A stretch of DNA of 64,000 nt from Desulfuromonadaceae bacterium (GCA_028687585.1 JAQTZV010000002.1:124001-188000); one strand, 5' to 3'. Positions 35,191-44,995 are shown, counted from the first letter of the stretch. Made by a program: numbers and translations. Notes: generated by a model from the sequence alone, not told the origin.

Positions 35191-35667
35191 AGATGCCAAG
35201 GTGACGGGAGGAAAACTGCCGTTGTGGGGGTAGTTGGGGGCTCTCGTTGCTTATTCACACTTGCCAATTATGCATACTCGCGAAACCGTATTCTCGTTAA
35301 AGCTGAACAAAATCAGTTATTTTACCGAACCATAAACTGCTATAGTCAATCAGGATCTGGACAGTGAAAACAACGTAACGTGTCACCATCACTGTTGATT
35401 GCCACTTATCTGGGCATGAAAGGTGAGACGATGATCGTATCAAACTTGCCTCTCTCCCGACATATGCTAAAGTGTACGATATGGTTTGATCAAAAGCGGT
35501 TATTCCACTTGTAGAGACTACTTTTTCAAGTTTATTACCCGCAGCTAATGGTGTCAGCATGCCTGCTGCCCACGGAGGGAATACATTCAGGATACTGACC
35601 GGCCAAAATCCTCTGAAAGGTGTTATGCGTCGGGCTTTGGACCATATTTGCCGTTCTTAACTACATC
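35191..35667. other. Intergenic region without a convincing gene
   Basis: About 480 bases between the DUF2723 gene and the pilB promoter. An 87-codon reading on the minus strand (35297-35560) has no ribosome binding site and no recognisable family. No tRNA, riboswitch consensus or strong terminator hairpin was found by eye. It could be decayed coding sequence or hold a small RNA. Confidence 0.5.
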
Positions 35668-35696
35668 TTGACAATAACCGGTAATCTCCCTACTAT
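35668..35696 (+). promoter_or_regulatory. Sigma-70 promoter of the pilBTCS operon
   Basis: Perfect -35 TTGACA (35668-35673), a 17-base spacer and a good -10 TACTAT (35691-35696). Transcription would start near 35703, about 23 bases before the pilB ATG. Confidence 0.8.
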
Positions 35697-35725
35697 GGCG
35701 CATCAGAAACGCAAACGGAGCAACC

Positions 35726-37432
35726 ATGCAGTCAAACAGGCTGGGAGAAATCCTGGTAAAAAATAATCTCATTAACCGCGACCAGTTAAGTCGCGCGCTA
35801 GAAGAACAGAAGCTGTCGGGCAATCAACTCCGTATCGGTTCGATTCTGATTAGCCAGAATTCTATTACGGAGGGGCAGCTTACTTCGTTTTTGTCCAAAC
35901 AATATAGTGTACCAAGCGTAAATCTTTCCGATTATGAAATAGATCCCGTCGTCATAAAAATTATTCCCGCCGAAGTAGTTCAAAAGTATCAGCTTATACC
36001 GGTTAACAGAGCCGGAGCAACCCTGATTATTGCAGTAAGCGATCCATCAAACCTTTTTGCAATTGAAGACATCAAGTTCATGACCGGTTACAACATTGAA
36101 ACTGTTGTAGCTTCAGAGCGGGATATAAAAACTTCGATAGACAAGTATTATGACCAGTCAGCATCTCTGGCCGACGTCATGAGCGATCTTGATGTTGAAG
36201 ATTTTGAAATTGTTGGCGATGAAGAGCAGGTTGATCTCAGCTCTCTTGAACGGGCAACAGAGGACGCTCCGGTTGTAAAAATGGTTAATGCCATTTTACA
36301 GGATGCAATCAGAAAAAAAGCCAGTGATATCCACGTTGAACCGTATGAAAAGCTTTTCAGGGTGCGCTACCGCATTGACGGCGTACTTTACGAGGTCATG
36401 AAGCCACCGTTAAAGTTGAAGAATGCGATTACTTCTCGTATCAAGATCATGGCAGAATTGGACATAGCAGAGCGTCGACTTCCACAGGATGGCCGTATCA
36501 AGATTAAACTGGGTGGCGGCAAGGACATGGATTTCCGTGTCTCATGCCTGCCGACACTCTTTGGTGAGAAAATAGTTATGCGACTCCTTGATAAGGGAAA
36601 TTTGCAAACCGATCTCACTAAACTCGGTTATGAACCGGAAGCTTTAGCGCACTTCATGCACGAAATCCATAAGCCGTTCGGCATGGTACTGGTTACCGGA
36701 CCAACAGGGAGTGGTAAAACGGTATCGCTCTACTCCGCCATTTCTGAGCTGAATAAAGTTTCTGAAAATATTTCCACAGCCGAGGATCCTGTCGAGTTTA
36801 ACTTTGCCGGCATAAACCAGGTTCAGATGCATGAGGATATCGGCCTTAATTTTTCTGCCGCATTGCGCTCGTTCCTGCGTCAGGACCCCGACATAATCAT
36901 GATTGGGGAAATTCGCGATTTCGAAACTGCAGAGATTGCAATCAAGGCCGCCCTGACGGGCCATATGGTCCTTTCAACGCTCCATACCAACGACGCTCCG
37001 GCTACTATTAACCGTCTGCTGAACATGGGCATTGAACCATTTCTGGTTGCTTCTGCCGTTAATCTGATAACTGCACAGCGTTTGGCCCGTCGTGTCTGTG
37101 GAGAATGCAAACAACCGGAGGATATCCCGGTACAAGCACTGATCGATGCGGGTGTTTCGCCGGAAGAAGCTCCGTCGTATGTCTGCATGCGCGGCAAGGG
37201 GTGCCCTACCTGTAATAACACAGGTTATAAGGGGCGTGTCGGTTTCTATCAGGTCATGCCGATGCGAGAAGAAATAAAGGAACTTATTTTAAATGGTGCA
37301 AATACTGCTGAAATCAAACGTGAATCCATGAGAATAGGTATTAAAACCATGCGCCAATCCGGTTTGACAAAGCTAAAGGAGGGAGTAACCTCCTTTGAAG
37401 AAGTGTTGAGAATAACTGTTTCCGACGACTAA
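35726..37432 (+). CDS. pilB: Type IV pilus extension ATPase PilB
   Basis: 568-residue hexameric motor ATPase that drives pilin polymerisation. The N-terminal MshEN region (LGEILVKNNLINRDQLSRAL) may bind c-di-GMP, as in related proteins. The core has KASDIHVEPYEKLFRVRYRI, Walker A GPTGSGKTVSL near 325-335, and an acidic region DPDIIMIGEIRDFETAEIA. The tetracysteine zinc site is CGECKQ and CPTCNNTGYKGR. The start fits the family, with GGAG upstream. First gene of pilB-pilT-pilC-pilS, 15 bases before pilT. Confidence 0.96.
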   Translation: MQSNRLGEILVKNNLINRDQLSRALEEQKLSGNQLRIGSILISQNSITEGQLTSFLSKQYSVPSVNLSDYEIDPVVIKIIPAEVVQKYQLIPVNRAGATLIIAVSDPSNLFAIEDIKFMTGYNIETVVASERDIKTSIDKYYDQSASLADVMSDLDVEDFEIVGDEEQVDLSSLERATEDAPVVKMVNAILQDAIRKKASDIHVEPYEKLFRVRYRIDGVLYEVMKPPLKLKNAITSRIKIMAELDIAERRLPQDGRIKIKLGGGKDMDFRVSCLPTLFGEKIVMRLLDKGNLQTDLTKLGYEPEALAHFMHEIHKPFGMVLVTGPTGSGKTVSLYSAISELNKVSENISTAEDPVEFNFAGINQVQMHEDIGLNFSAALRSFLRQDPDIIMIGEIRDFETAEIAIKAALTGHMVLSTLHTNDAPATINRLLNMGIEPFLVASAVNLITAQRLARRVCGECKQPEDIPVQALIDAGVSPEEAPSYVCMRGKGCPTCNNTGYKGRVGFYQVMPMREEIKELILNGANTAEIKRESMRIGIKTMRQSGLTKLKEGVTSFEEVLRITVSDD

Positions 37433-37447
37433 ACAGGGGGGCTTACG

Positions 37448-38545
37448 ATGCTCAACCTTCATCAGCTGTTAAAGATTTTAGTAGAATCAAATGGTTCTGA
37501 TCTCCATATAACCACCAATTCGCCTCCGCAAATGCGGGTTGATGGTAATCTTTTGGCCATGGATTTTCCTCCCTTGAACCAGGTTGAAACAAAGCAGCTT
37601 TGCTACAGCGTTCTTACTGATGCTCAAAAACACAAATTTGAAGAGGAAAACGAACTTGATCTTTCGTTTGGCGTAAAAGGCCTTTCACGATTCAGGGGTA
37701 ATATGTTTATACAACGGGGCGCCGTTGCAGGAGTTTTCAGGGTTATCCCCTATAAAATAATGACTTTTGAAGAATTGAACCTGCCACCGATTGTTCCGGA
37801 GCTGGCCGCCAGACCGCGAGGTTTAATTCTTGTAACCGGTCCGACCGGCAGCGGTAAATCAACCACCCTGGCTTCAATCGTAGATTATATAAACATGAAT
37901 CGACGTGAGCATATTGTTACCATTGAGGATCCTATTGAATATCTTCATCCTCACAAAGGCTGTCTGGTAAATCAACGCGAAGTTGGAGCTGATACCAAGG
38001 GTTTTAAAAATGCACTTAAATATGTGTTACGGCAGGATCCGGACGTCGTTCTGGTCGGGGAACTTCGAGACCTCGAAACCATTGAAGCGGCGCTTACACT
38101 TGCAGAGACCGGTCACCTCTGTCTTGCCACACTGCATACTAATTCATGCGCTCAGACCATAAACAGGATAGTTGATGTCTTTCCTCCCTATCAGCAAACT
38201 CAGATAAGAGCCCAGCTTTCTTTTGTTCTGGAAGGTGTCATGTCGCAAATACTCATACCCAAAATGGGCACAAAAGGTCGTGTACTTGCTCTCGAAATAA
38301 TGGTGCCGAATGCCGCTATCCGCAATCTGATTCGTGAAGACAAGGTTCATCAGATTTATTCACAAATGCAGATCGGCCAGGAAAAGTTCGGCATGCAAAC
38401 AATGAATCAATCCTTGTACACACTTTTTCACAAGCGAATGATTTCGCTTGAAGAGGCGCTCGGGCGTTCACAGGATCAGGAAGAGCTCAAAAAAATGATC
38501 AGTAATCCTGCGGCAACTATGCAGCGCACTCCTCAAATGCGCTGA
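37448..38545 (+). CDS. pilT: Type IV pilus retraction ATPase PilT
   Basis: 365-residue motor that depolymerises pili, powering twitching motility. Walker A GPTGSGKSTTLAS at about residues 131-143, an Asp box with TIEDPIEYLH, Walker B DPDVVLVGELRDLETIEAAL, and a His box GHLCLATLHTN are all present. The region before Walker A (LNLHQLLKILVESNGSDLHI) is the PAS-like N-domain. Length matches PilT (about 350). It sits between pilB and pilC, the usual order in Geobacter-type genomes. Confidence 0.95.
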   Translation: MLNLHQLLKILVESNGSDLHITTNSPPQMRVDGNLLAMDFPPLNQVETKQLCYSVLTDAQKHKFEEENELDLSFGVKGLSRFRGNMFIQRGAVAGVFRVIPYKIMTFEELNLPPIVPELAARPRGLILVTGPTGSGKSTTLASIVDYINMNRREHIVTIEDPIEYLHPHKGCLVNQREVGADTKGFKNALKYVLRQDPDVVLVGELRDLETIEAALTLAETGHLCLATLHTNSCAQTINRIVDVFPPYQQTQIRAQLSFVLEGVMSQILIPKMGTKGRVLALEIMVPNAAIRNLIREDKVHQIYSQMQIGQEKFGMQTMNQSLYTLFHKRMISLEEALGRSQDQEELKKMISNPAATMQRTPQMR

Positions 38546-38565
38546 AATGAAGAAGGAGAACCGTA

Positions 38566-39786
38566 ATGCCAAAATTTAACTGGGAAGCTCGCACAAGAAC
38601 CGGTGGCACACAAAAAGGTGTTATCGAAGCGGCAACAGTTGACGTTGTTGAAGCGCAGCTTAGGAAATATGGTTTCAGTAATATAACAATTAAAGCTGAC
38701 TCTAAAGGCATGGGTTTCAAACTGCCAAAATTTGGTGGTGGCAGTAAAAAAATAGACGAAAAAGATCTTGTTATTTTTACCCGGCAATTTTCGACCATGA
38801 TCGACTCAGGATTACCGCTTGTCCAGTGTCTCGAGATTCTTGCAAGTCAGCAGGAAAACAAGGCCTTTCAGGAAATATTGTATAAGGTCAAAGAGAGCGT
38901 CGAGAGTGGCTCAACTTTTGCTGATGCTCTTGCCAAGCATCCGAGAGCGTTTGATAATTTGTTTGTAAACCTTGTTGCTGCCGGCGAAATTGGCGGTATT
39001 CTTGATACCATCCTCACTCGTCTGGCCGCGTATATCGAAAAATCGATGAAGTTAAAAAAACAGATAAAAGGTGCCATGGTATATCCGATAACGATCATGT
39101 CAATTGCAGTTGTTGTTGTCGGCGTCATTCTGGTTTTTGTTATACCGACGTTTGCCAAGATGTTTGTCGAGTTTGGCGGTGATTTGCCCGCACCAACTAA
39201 ATTTGTCATTGCCCTCAGTAATTTTCTGGTCAAATACTTTGTTGTTCTCATAGGTGGTTTCTATGCGATCGTCTGGGCGATAAAAAAGTATTATTCCACG
39301 CCCGTTGGACAAAAAAATATTGACCGTATGGCGCTCAAGGCTCCAATCGCCGGTCCACTTATACGGAAGGTTGCGGTTGCAAAATTTACCAGAACGCTTG
39401 GTACTATGGTCAGTTCGGGTGTTCCGATCATGGATGGTCTTGAGATCGTTGCTAAAACCGCCGGAAATAAAATTGTTGAAGAGGCAATTTATTCCGTCCG
39501 TCAGGCCATTTCGGAAGGTAAGACCATGGCGGAACCTCTGGCAGCTTGCGGTGTCTTCCCGCCAATGGTTGTGCAGATGATTGCTGTTGGTGAAGCGACG
39601 GGAGCTATGGATGCCATGTTGAACAAGATTGCCGATTTTTATGATGATGAGGTTGATGATGCTGTCGGAGCAATGACCGCGATGATGGAACCGTTACTTA
39701 TGGTTTTTTTGGGGACAACGGTTGGAGGTTTGGTTGTTGCCATGTATCTTCCGATTTTCAAATTGGCGGGGGCGGTTGGCGGTTAA
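38566..39786 (+). CDS. pilC: Type IV pilus platform protein PilC
   Basis: 406-residue polytopic inner-membrane protein of the GspF/PilC family. It has two repeated cytoplasmic T2SSF domains (about 70-190 and 270-395) and three membrane helices near 170-190, 220-245 and 375-395. Typical phrases are FTRQFSTMIDSGLPLVQCLE and FTRTLGTMVSSGVPIMDGLE, one per repeat. It is the rotor that PilB and PilT act on. AAGGAG precedes the ATG. Confidence 0.96.
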   Translation: MPKFNWEARTRTGGTQKGVIEAATVDVVEAQLRKYGFSNITIKADSKGMGFKLPKFGGGSKKIDEKDLVIFTRQFSTMIDSGLPLVQCLEILASQQENKAFQEILYKVKESVESGSTFADALAKHPRAFDNLFVNLVAAGEIGGILDTILTRLAAYIEKSMKLKKQIKGAMVYPITIMSIAVVVVGVILVFVIPTFAKMFVEFGGDLPAPTKFVIALSNFLVKYFVVLIGGFYAIVWAIKKYYSTPVGQKNIDRMALKAPIAGPLIRKVAVAKFTRTLGTMVSSGVPIMDGLEIVAKTAGNKIVEEAIYSVRQAISEGKTMAEPLAACGVFPPMVVQMIAVGEATGAMDAMLNKIADFYDDEVDDAVGAMTAMMEPLLMVFLGTTVGGLVVAMYLPIFKLAGAVGG

Positions 39787-39788
39787 TT

Positions 39789-41396
39789 ATGGGTTCCGAA
39801 CGAAGACTCAGGCTCTTCATCTACGCAAGAATAGTAGTTTCTTTTCTTTTTTTAGCAGCAACTCTGCTTCTTGAATTCCAAAATAAAACTATTGAAATTG
39901 AACGCTTTCAAACTGGTGTAATCAGGTTGATGGCGTTTTCTTTTGTCTTCTCAATCATTTCTCTCGTGTTCTTGAAAAAACTGAGATTCACCCAGTTACT
40001 CACCAATATTCAGGTTGTCTGGGACTTGCTGTTTGTTACTGTTCTTATTCTCTTTACGGGTGGAATCCTCAGTCCGTATTCATTTCTGTATCTGTTATCG
40101 ATTCTGATTGCCGGTATGCTTTTGGGGCGGCGCCAAGCGCTCTATACTGCATCACTGTGCGGCATCTTGTATGGTACAATTCTCGATTTTCAGTATTTCG
40201 GATATCTTTCCGTTATTGGTCTGAGTCAGGAGGATGCTTACCAGTTTGGAGCGTTACGCCTATTTTACACAATAGCATTTAATCTGATAGCATTCGGTTT
40301 AACAGCCTTTGTTACCGGTTTGCTCGCCGAACGTGCCCGCTTGAGTGAAGAGGCCCTTAAACGTTCTTCTATTGATTATTATGAGTTGGCTCAGCTGAAC
40401 TCTGCCATTGTAACCCATAGTGAGAGCGGCCTTCTGACAACAACGGTAGCCGGACGAATTCGTGTGTTTAACCCATACGCCGAAGCCATAGCAGGTCTTA
40501 GCCAGTTTGATGCGTATGACAAGCAGATTGAAACAGTTTTTCCTCAATTGAACGGTTGTATTAATTTGAATAACGATGCAACCAAGCTTGAATTCGAATA
40601 TCACAGGAGCGACGGTACGATCATAATATTGGGCTATCGGGTTGCCTCATTTACTGACAGTGCGGGTAAGCTTTCCGGTTATATCGTTAGTTTCAGGGAT
40701 GTTACCAATTTCCGGCGTTTGGAAGCGGCATTGAAAAAAGCGGATCGGCTTGCAGCGTTAGGTGAACTCTCTGCTCGTATGGCCCATGAGATACGAAACC
40801 CCCTTGCCGCATTGTGTGGATCTGTTCAACTGCTCTCCGGCGCGAAAGATCTTCCGGAATATGATTCCCGGCTTTTGGCTATTGTGACCCGCGAAGCTGA
40901 ACGACTGGAAACATTGATATCCGAATTTCTGATGTATGCCCGTCCAACGAAACCTCAGGTAGAACGGGTCGCGCTGTTCGACTATATCAAAGATGAGTTT
41001 ATTTTTCTTGGCAATGATCCCCGTTTTGTCAACGTGGTATTCTGGAATCTCGTTCCTGAATCGGCTGAAGTGAGCCTTGATCCAAATCAGTTCCACCAGG
41101 TTATCATCAATCTGGCACAAAATGCCGCAGATGCCTTACAAGAGGGTGGGTGGGTAAAAATAGAGTACAGCCAGTCTCTTGAATCTGCCATCATCAGTGT
41201 CACTGATAATGGTTCTGGGATAGCTCCTGAAGATGCCCGGAATCTGTTTGAACCGTTCTGGACGACTAAGCCGACCGGATCCGGGCTTGGCCTGGCAATA
41301 AGTTATCGAATAATCGAGGCACACGGTGGGTCACTGGCCGTTGAATCACCTCCTGCCGGCGGCTGCAGATTTGTTATTACGCTGCCACGATTGTAA
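39789..41396 (+). CDS. pilS: Sensor histidine kinase PilS
   Basis: 535-residue membrane kinase. About six N-terminal helices (residues 10-185) are followed by a PAS domain (about 195-310), a dimerisation/phosphoacceptor domain with His333 in ARMAHEIRNPLAAL, and a catalytic HATPase domain with QNAADALQEGGW, VTDNGSGIAPEDA and GSGLGLAISYRI. PilS senses pilin in the membrane and phosphorylates the sigma-54 activator PilR in other bacteria. Here it starts two bases after pilC, but no pilR follows; an unrelated membrane protein does. Confidence 0.92.
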   Translation: MGSERRLRLFIYARIVVSFLFLAATLLLEFQNKTIEIERFQTGVIRLMAFSFVFSIISLVFLKKLRFTQLLTNIQVVWDLLFVTVLILFTGGILSPYSFLYLLSILIAGMLLGRRQALYTASLCGILYGTILDFQYFGYLSVIGLSQEDAYQFGALRLFYTIAFNLIAFGLTAFVTGLLAERARLSEEALKRSSIDYYELAQLNSAIVTHSESGLLTTTVAGRIRVFNPYAEAIAGLSQFDAYDKQIETVFPQLNGCINLNNDATKLEFEYHRSDGTIIILGYRVASFTDSAGKLSGYIVSFRDVTNFRRLEAALKKADRLAALGELSARMAHEIRNPLAALCGSVQLLSGAKDLPEYDSRLLAIVTREAERLETLISEFLMYARPTKPQVERVALFDYIKDEFIFLGNDPRFVNVVFWNLVPESAEVSLDPNQFHQVIINLAQNAADALQEGGWVKIEYSQSLESAIISVTDNGSGIAPEDARNLFEPFWTTKPTGSGLGLAISYRIIEAHGGSLAVESPPAGGCRFVITLPRL

Positions 41397-41422
41397 AAAT
41401 AAATTAAAGGAGGATCGATTAC

Positions 41423-42169
41423 GTGTTTCGTACGCTGATATTACATAAGAAATTGATGGTATGTGCCCTGTTTGTCATTTCATTTTTTTTCTATGGCTTG
41501 GACTACATTCTGTTAGGAAGTGCGAAAGAATTAACTATATGGTTTCTTGGTAACTTAGCATTTTTACCTATTTATGTAATAATAGTTACACTGATGATAG
41601 AGCGAGTGCTGAAGGAGAGAGAACGTCAAGCAGTAATGCGGAAATTGAATATGGTTATTGGTGTCTTTTTCAGTGAAGTGGGAAGTCGGCTCCTCAAGGA
41701 ATTATTCACGTACGTTGTTTCCAGCGGTGAAGTAAAGCAACATTTACTTATAAATGGTACTTGGAAAGATAAAGATTTTTCCGATGCAGTTGAATATCTA
41801 CAAAAAAGCAATATTAATATTAATTCCAATTGTTGCAATATGTTAACCCTGAAGCGTTATCTCGCAGAAAAGCGGGGATTTTTGGTGAGCTTGCTGGAAA
41901 ATCAAAACCTTCTCGAGCATGAGGAATTTACTGATCTGCTCTGGGCCGTTTTCCATCTGGTTGAGGAGCTTGAAGCGCGGAAAACATTTGAAAGCATGCC
42001 GCAGAGTGATATTGACCACATTAACGGTGATATCAAGAGGGCCTTTGGTCATCTTTCCCGTGAGTGGGTACTGTATATGAAGCATTTAAAGCATGATTAT
42101 CCATATCTATTCTCGCTGGCTGTCCGGCTTAACCCGATGATTGACTCACCCGATCCTGCCGTATATTGA
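41423..42169 (+). CDS. Unknown two-helix membrane protein after pilS
   Basis: 248 residues, GTG start with AAGGAGGA upstream. Two N-terminal helices (about residues 11-30 and 38-60) are followed by a cytoplasmic helical domain rich in charged residues (VLKERERQAVMRKLNMVIGV, EVGSRLLKELF, LLWAVFHLVEELEAR). No catalytic motif is seen. The domain looks all-alpha and may be a sensor or scaffold. It occupies the place where pilR often follows pilS. Codon and base use resemble its neighbours. Confidence 0.65.
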   Translation: MFRTLILHKKLMVCALFVISFFFYGLDYILLGSAKELTIWFLGNLAFLPIYVIIVTLMIERVLKERERQAVMRKLNMVIGVFFSEVGSRLLKELFTYVVSSGEVKQHLLINGTWKDKDFSDAVEYLQKSNININSNCCNMLTLKRYLAEKRGFLVSLLENQNLLEHEEFTDLLWAVFHLVEELEARKTFESMPQSDIDHINGDIKRAFGHLSREWVLYMKHLKHDYPYLFSLAVRLNPMIDSPDPAVY

Positions 42170-42193
42170 GATATACTTTATGTGCGTGTAAAG

Positions 42194-43567
42194 CTATCCC
42201 ACCTCGGTATACTCGCGCACTCTGAATTCAGCCCCGAGTAATTCTGCCAGATTTCGACAGGCCTCAATATCAACGCCAGGAATAGTTACGGCAGTGGCAA
42301 CAACCTGTGGAATGGTTTTAGTTGCCGTTCTGATGAAGTCGCAGACACTCTCGAAACCTGCCTCACCGAAAGGGGTATTGCAGAGCCGACAGTACGTTGC
42401 CGCATCGGGAGCATTCAGGCTGACCGATATGCTGTCAATCAGACCTGCCAGTTCCGGCAGAATATTGTGTCCGTACAGCTGGTTGGCCTGTCCGTCTGTA
42501 TTGATGCGAATGCAGTATCCTCTTTGTTTCAAGGCGCTCGCCACCTGCTTTACCAGATCAAGACGGATTAACGGCTCACCGTAACCGCAAAATACTACTT
42601 CGTCAATTTCTGCAGGCTGACCAATTGCCGCCATGACCTCTTCAAATGTCGGTTCGCTGTTCAGCATCAAATTGTGACCCTTGACGGTAAAATCATCAAA
42701 TTTGGGGCAGAAGGTACAACGGTTTGAACAGCGGTTGGTGATGTTGAGGTAGAGTGAATTTCTGATGTTATATGCAATTTTCGTCGACTGATCCCAAAGG
42801 TTGATGCCGAACAGATCGCTGGCATTTTTAGATGTAACGCGGCCGACATCTTCCAGGGTCAAACCCTTTACTTCAGCAACTTTCTCTGCAGCCAGTCGCA
42901 CATATGAAGGCTCATTGCGCTTGCCACGGTGGGGGACAGGTGTCAGATAGGGACAATCGGTTTCGACCAGCATGTGATCAATACTAACCGCCTGCACAAC
43001 ATCACGCAGACCCTGGTTTCCCGGGTACGTAACAGTGCCGGGAATTGAAATATAAAAACCGAGCGCTGCCGCCTCAAGCGCCATTGCAGTATCACCCGAA
43101 AAACAGTGCAGAACCCCCTTTCTCACCGCCTCTTCCCGCAGAATAGTCATGACACGATCATGGGCATCGCGATCATGGATGATCGCTGGTTTGTTCAGTT
43201 CGGCAGCAACTTGTAAAAAACGGCGAAAAACAATCTCCTGTGCGGCGCGTGGCGAGCGGTCACGATAAAAATCGAGACCTATTTCACCGATGGCAACAAC
43301 CTTGGGAGTGGAGACGGCAAGGGAGCTGATAACGTCATAACAGGCGTCAGAAACCCGCCCAGCGTCGTGAGGATGGACGCCAACGGCAGCGTATAGTTGC
43401 GGGTATTTTTCTGCAAGTTCAACCGATTCACGACTCGATTCTATGTCGGTTCCGACCACCAGAATTGCAGCTACGCCGGCATCCTCCGCCCGCTTCAGCA
43501 TATCCTCAAAGTCGCCGACATAGTCCCGGTAGTAAATATGTGCGTGGGAGTCAATCAGGACTGGCAT
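42194..43567 (-). CDS. Fused TatD-family DNase and radical-SAM protein
   Basis: 457 residues with two enzymes in one chain. Residues 1-255 are a TatD metal-dependent hydrolase: IDSHAHIY, VGVHPHDAG, GEIGLDFYRD, HDRDAHDR, and VETDCPYLTPVPHRGK. Residues ~265-457 are a radical-SAM domain with the 4Fe-4S motif CSNRCTFC near 281-288 and VVFCGYGEPLIRLDLVK. TatD-linked radical-SAM proteins are a recognised but uncharacterised group, and the reaction of the second half is unknown. The TPR gene ends two bases from its start, so it is cotranscribed with it. Confidence 0.92.
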   Translation of the reverse strand: MPVLIDSHAHIYYRDYVGDFEDMLKRAEDAGVAAILVVGTDIESSRESVELAEKYPQLYAAVGVHPHDAGRVSDACYDVISSLAVSTPKVVAIGEIGLDFYRDRSPRAAQEIVFRRFLQVAAELNKPAIIHDRDAHDRVMTILREEAVRKGVLHCFSGDTAMALEAAALGFYISIPGTVTYPGNQGLRDVVQAVSIDHMLVETDCPYLTPVPHRGKRNEPSYVRLAAEKVAEVKGLTLEDVGRVTSKNASDLFGINLWDQSTKIAYNIRNSLYLNITNRCSNRCTFCPKFDDFTVKGHNLMLNSEPTFEEVMAAIGQPAEIDEVVFCGYGEPLIRLDLVKQVASALKQRGYCIRINTDGQANQLYGHNILPELAGLIDSISVSLNAPDAATYCRLCNTPFGEAGFESVCDFIRTATKTIPQVVATAVTIPGVDIEACRNLAELLGAEFRVREYTEVG

Positions 43568-43569
43568 TG

Positions 43570-44367
43570 CTACCCCTTCACTTCTTCTTTAAGACCTTCG
43601 ATAACCGCTTTGACTTCGGACACCATGTCAGCGGCCTGGGCAGATTTCTCATAGTTAAGATAGTTTTCAAAATATACGATTGCATCTGCTGTTCGATCCT
43701 GATCCATACAGATTCCACCAAGAGTCAGATACGCCATGCTGTAAGCAGGATCACACCGAATCGCCGCAAGGCATTCATCCTCGGCCTCTTCCAGTTCCTC
43801 GAGGTCATAATACAGTTCACCGAGGTTGAAATGGGCCGCCGGGTCTTCGGGATCGATTTCAACACCCTTAGTAAAGGCGGCAATCGCACCATCAACATCT
43901 CCCTGTCCATAAAGCGAGTCTCCCAGAGCATTGAGCGCAAAAACATTGTCCGGTTCGAGATCAAGGGCTTGACGGAAAGAACGAATAGCGTCATCGCAGC
44001 GATCCTGGCTATTGTGTACTAGACCGATACTTACAAGAGCGTCAGCATCATTGGGATCGATTGCCAAAACTTTTTTGTAGCAGACAAGTGATTCTTTGTG
44101 ATTACCCGCTTCTAGCAGCATGTCGCCCAATGTTGTCAAAGCATCAGCATCTTCCGGCGCCAGCTTGATCCCTTCACGATAGCGTGCAATAGCATCATCC
44201 AGGAGTCCGTCTTCTGCCAAGGCATCGCCAAGGTAGAACCAGCTGTCAGGAAGGTTTTTGTTGTTCTTCCAATACTCCTCAAAGACGGAAATTGCCTGTT
44301 TGATTTTTCCGTGGTCAAGGAGATCAAGTCCTTTTTGTACCGTTGCGTTCAATTCTGTATCACTCAT
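43570..44367 (-). CDS. Tetratricopeptide-repeat protein
   Basis: 265 residues made almost wholly of about seven TPR motifs, for example PDSWFYLGDALAEDGLLDDA, ADALTTLGDMLLEAGNHKES and VFALNALGDSLYGQGDVDGA. TPRs form a superhelix that binds partner proteins. No signal peptide, so it is cytosolic. It lies between the YaaR-like gene and the TatD/radical-SAM fusion, all on the minus strand with short gaps. Partner unknown. Confidence 0.88.
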   Translation of the reverse strand: MSDTELNATVQKGLDLLDHGKIKQAISVFEEYWKNNKNLPDSWFYLGDALAEDGLLDDAIARYREGIKLAPEDADALTTLGDMLLEAGNHKESLVCYKKVLAIDPNDADALVSIGLVHNSQDRCDDAIRSFRQALDLEPDNVFALNALGDSLYGQGDVDGAIAAFTKGVEIDPEDPAAHFNLGELYYDLEELEEAEDECLAAIRCDPAYSMAYLTLGGICMDQDRTADAIVYFENYLNYEKSAQAADMVSEVKAVIEGLKEEVKG

Positions 44368-44401
44368 ACGCTATTCCTTTCGTTTCAGATACTGTCAGAT
44401 T

Positions 44402-44848
44402 TCAAGTAACCAAATCCACCACTAACCCTTTGATACCTATGATCTTGGCGGTAATGGCCATGGTATTTTTATTCTCCGTGACAATAAGATTGTACAGATG
44501 ATCCGCCTCCCGGTTTATTACCGTAATTATTTCGTAGTAACGTGGATTTTGCGGTGTTCCACCAAATTTATCCAACCGGTATGCCTCTGCATTCACCTTT
44601 TTTGCAAGTGTGCTCAAAAGGTCACGAAAATATTTCAAGTTTGCCAGTGTCGGTTCTGATGTCAGCAGATTTCCTGCCTTCTCAATGCTGCTCCTGAGAG
44701 TATCAATATCGTCCTGATACGAATCAACATCTTCTTCGTGATGACTCAATTCATCAGCAAAAAACGAACTCATTATTTTCTTCATCGGTGAGGTACTCTT
44801 GCTGTTTTTATCAAGTTCCCGTACTGAGGACGAGTCAATAATACGCAT
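44402..44848 (-). CDS. YaaR/DUF327 family protein
   Basis: 148 residues. The family features are a helical body with FADELSHHEEDVDSYQDDID and the C-terminal YEIITVINREADHLYNLIV. Function is unknown; Bacillus YaaR lies in a chromosome-related operon. No signal peptide or membrane helix. It is the first gene of a minus-strand group with the TPR and TatD/radical-SAM genes, divergent from the NtrY-like kinase. Confidence 0.8.
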   Translation of the reverse strand: MRIIDSSSVRELDKNSKSTSPMKKIMSSFFADELSHHEEDVDSYQDDIDTLRSSIEKAGNLLTSEPTLANLKYFRDLLSTLAKKVNAEAYRLDKFGGTPQNPRYYEIITVINREADHLYNLIVTENKNTMAITAKIIGIKGLVVDLVT

Positions 44849-44995
44849 GTAAGACTCCCATTAGATGATGACCGCTTTGCACAGTATCATAGATTAGTTC
44901 AGTCGGCAATTGATGCAAAAATGCAACAATAAGTTTTCAACTGATTTCACCTATGTTATTATTCTGCCTTCATTGACGAAAGGAATTCAGGATTA

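Noticed and set aside
35297-35560. 87-codon minus-strand frame in the gap before pilB
   Set aside because: No ribosome binding site, no known family, and composition unlike neighbouring genes. Kept only as a note in the intergenic entry.
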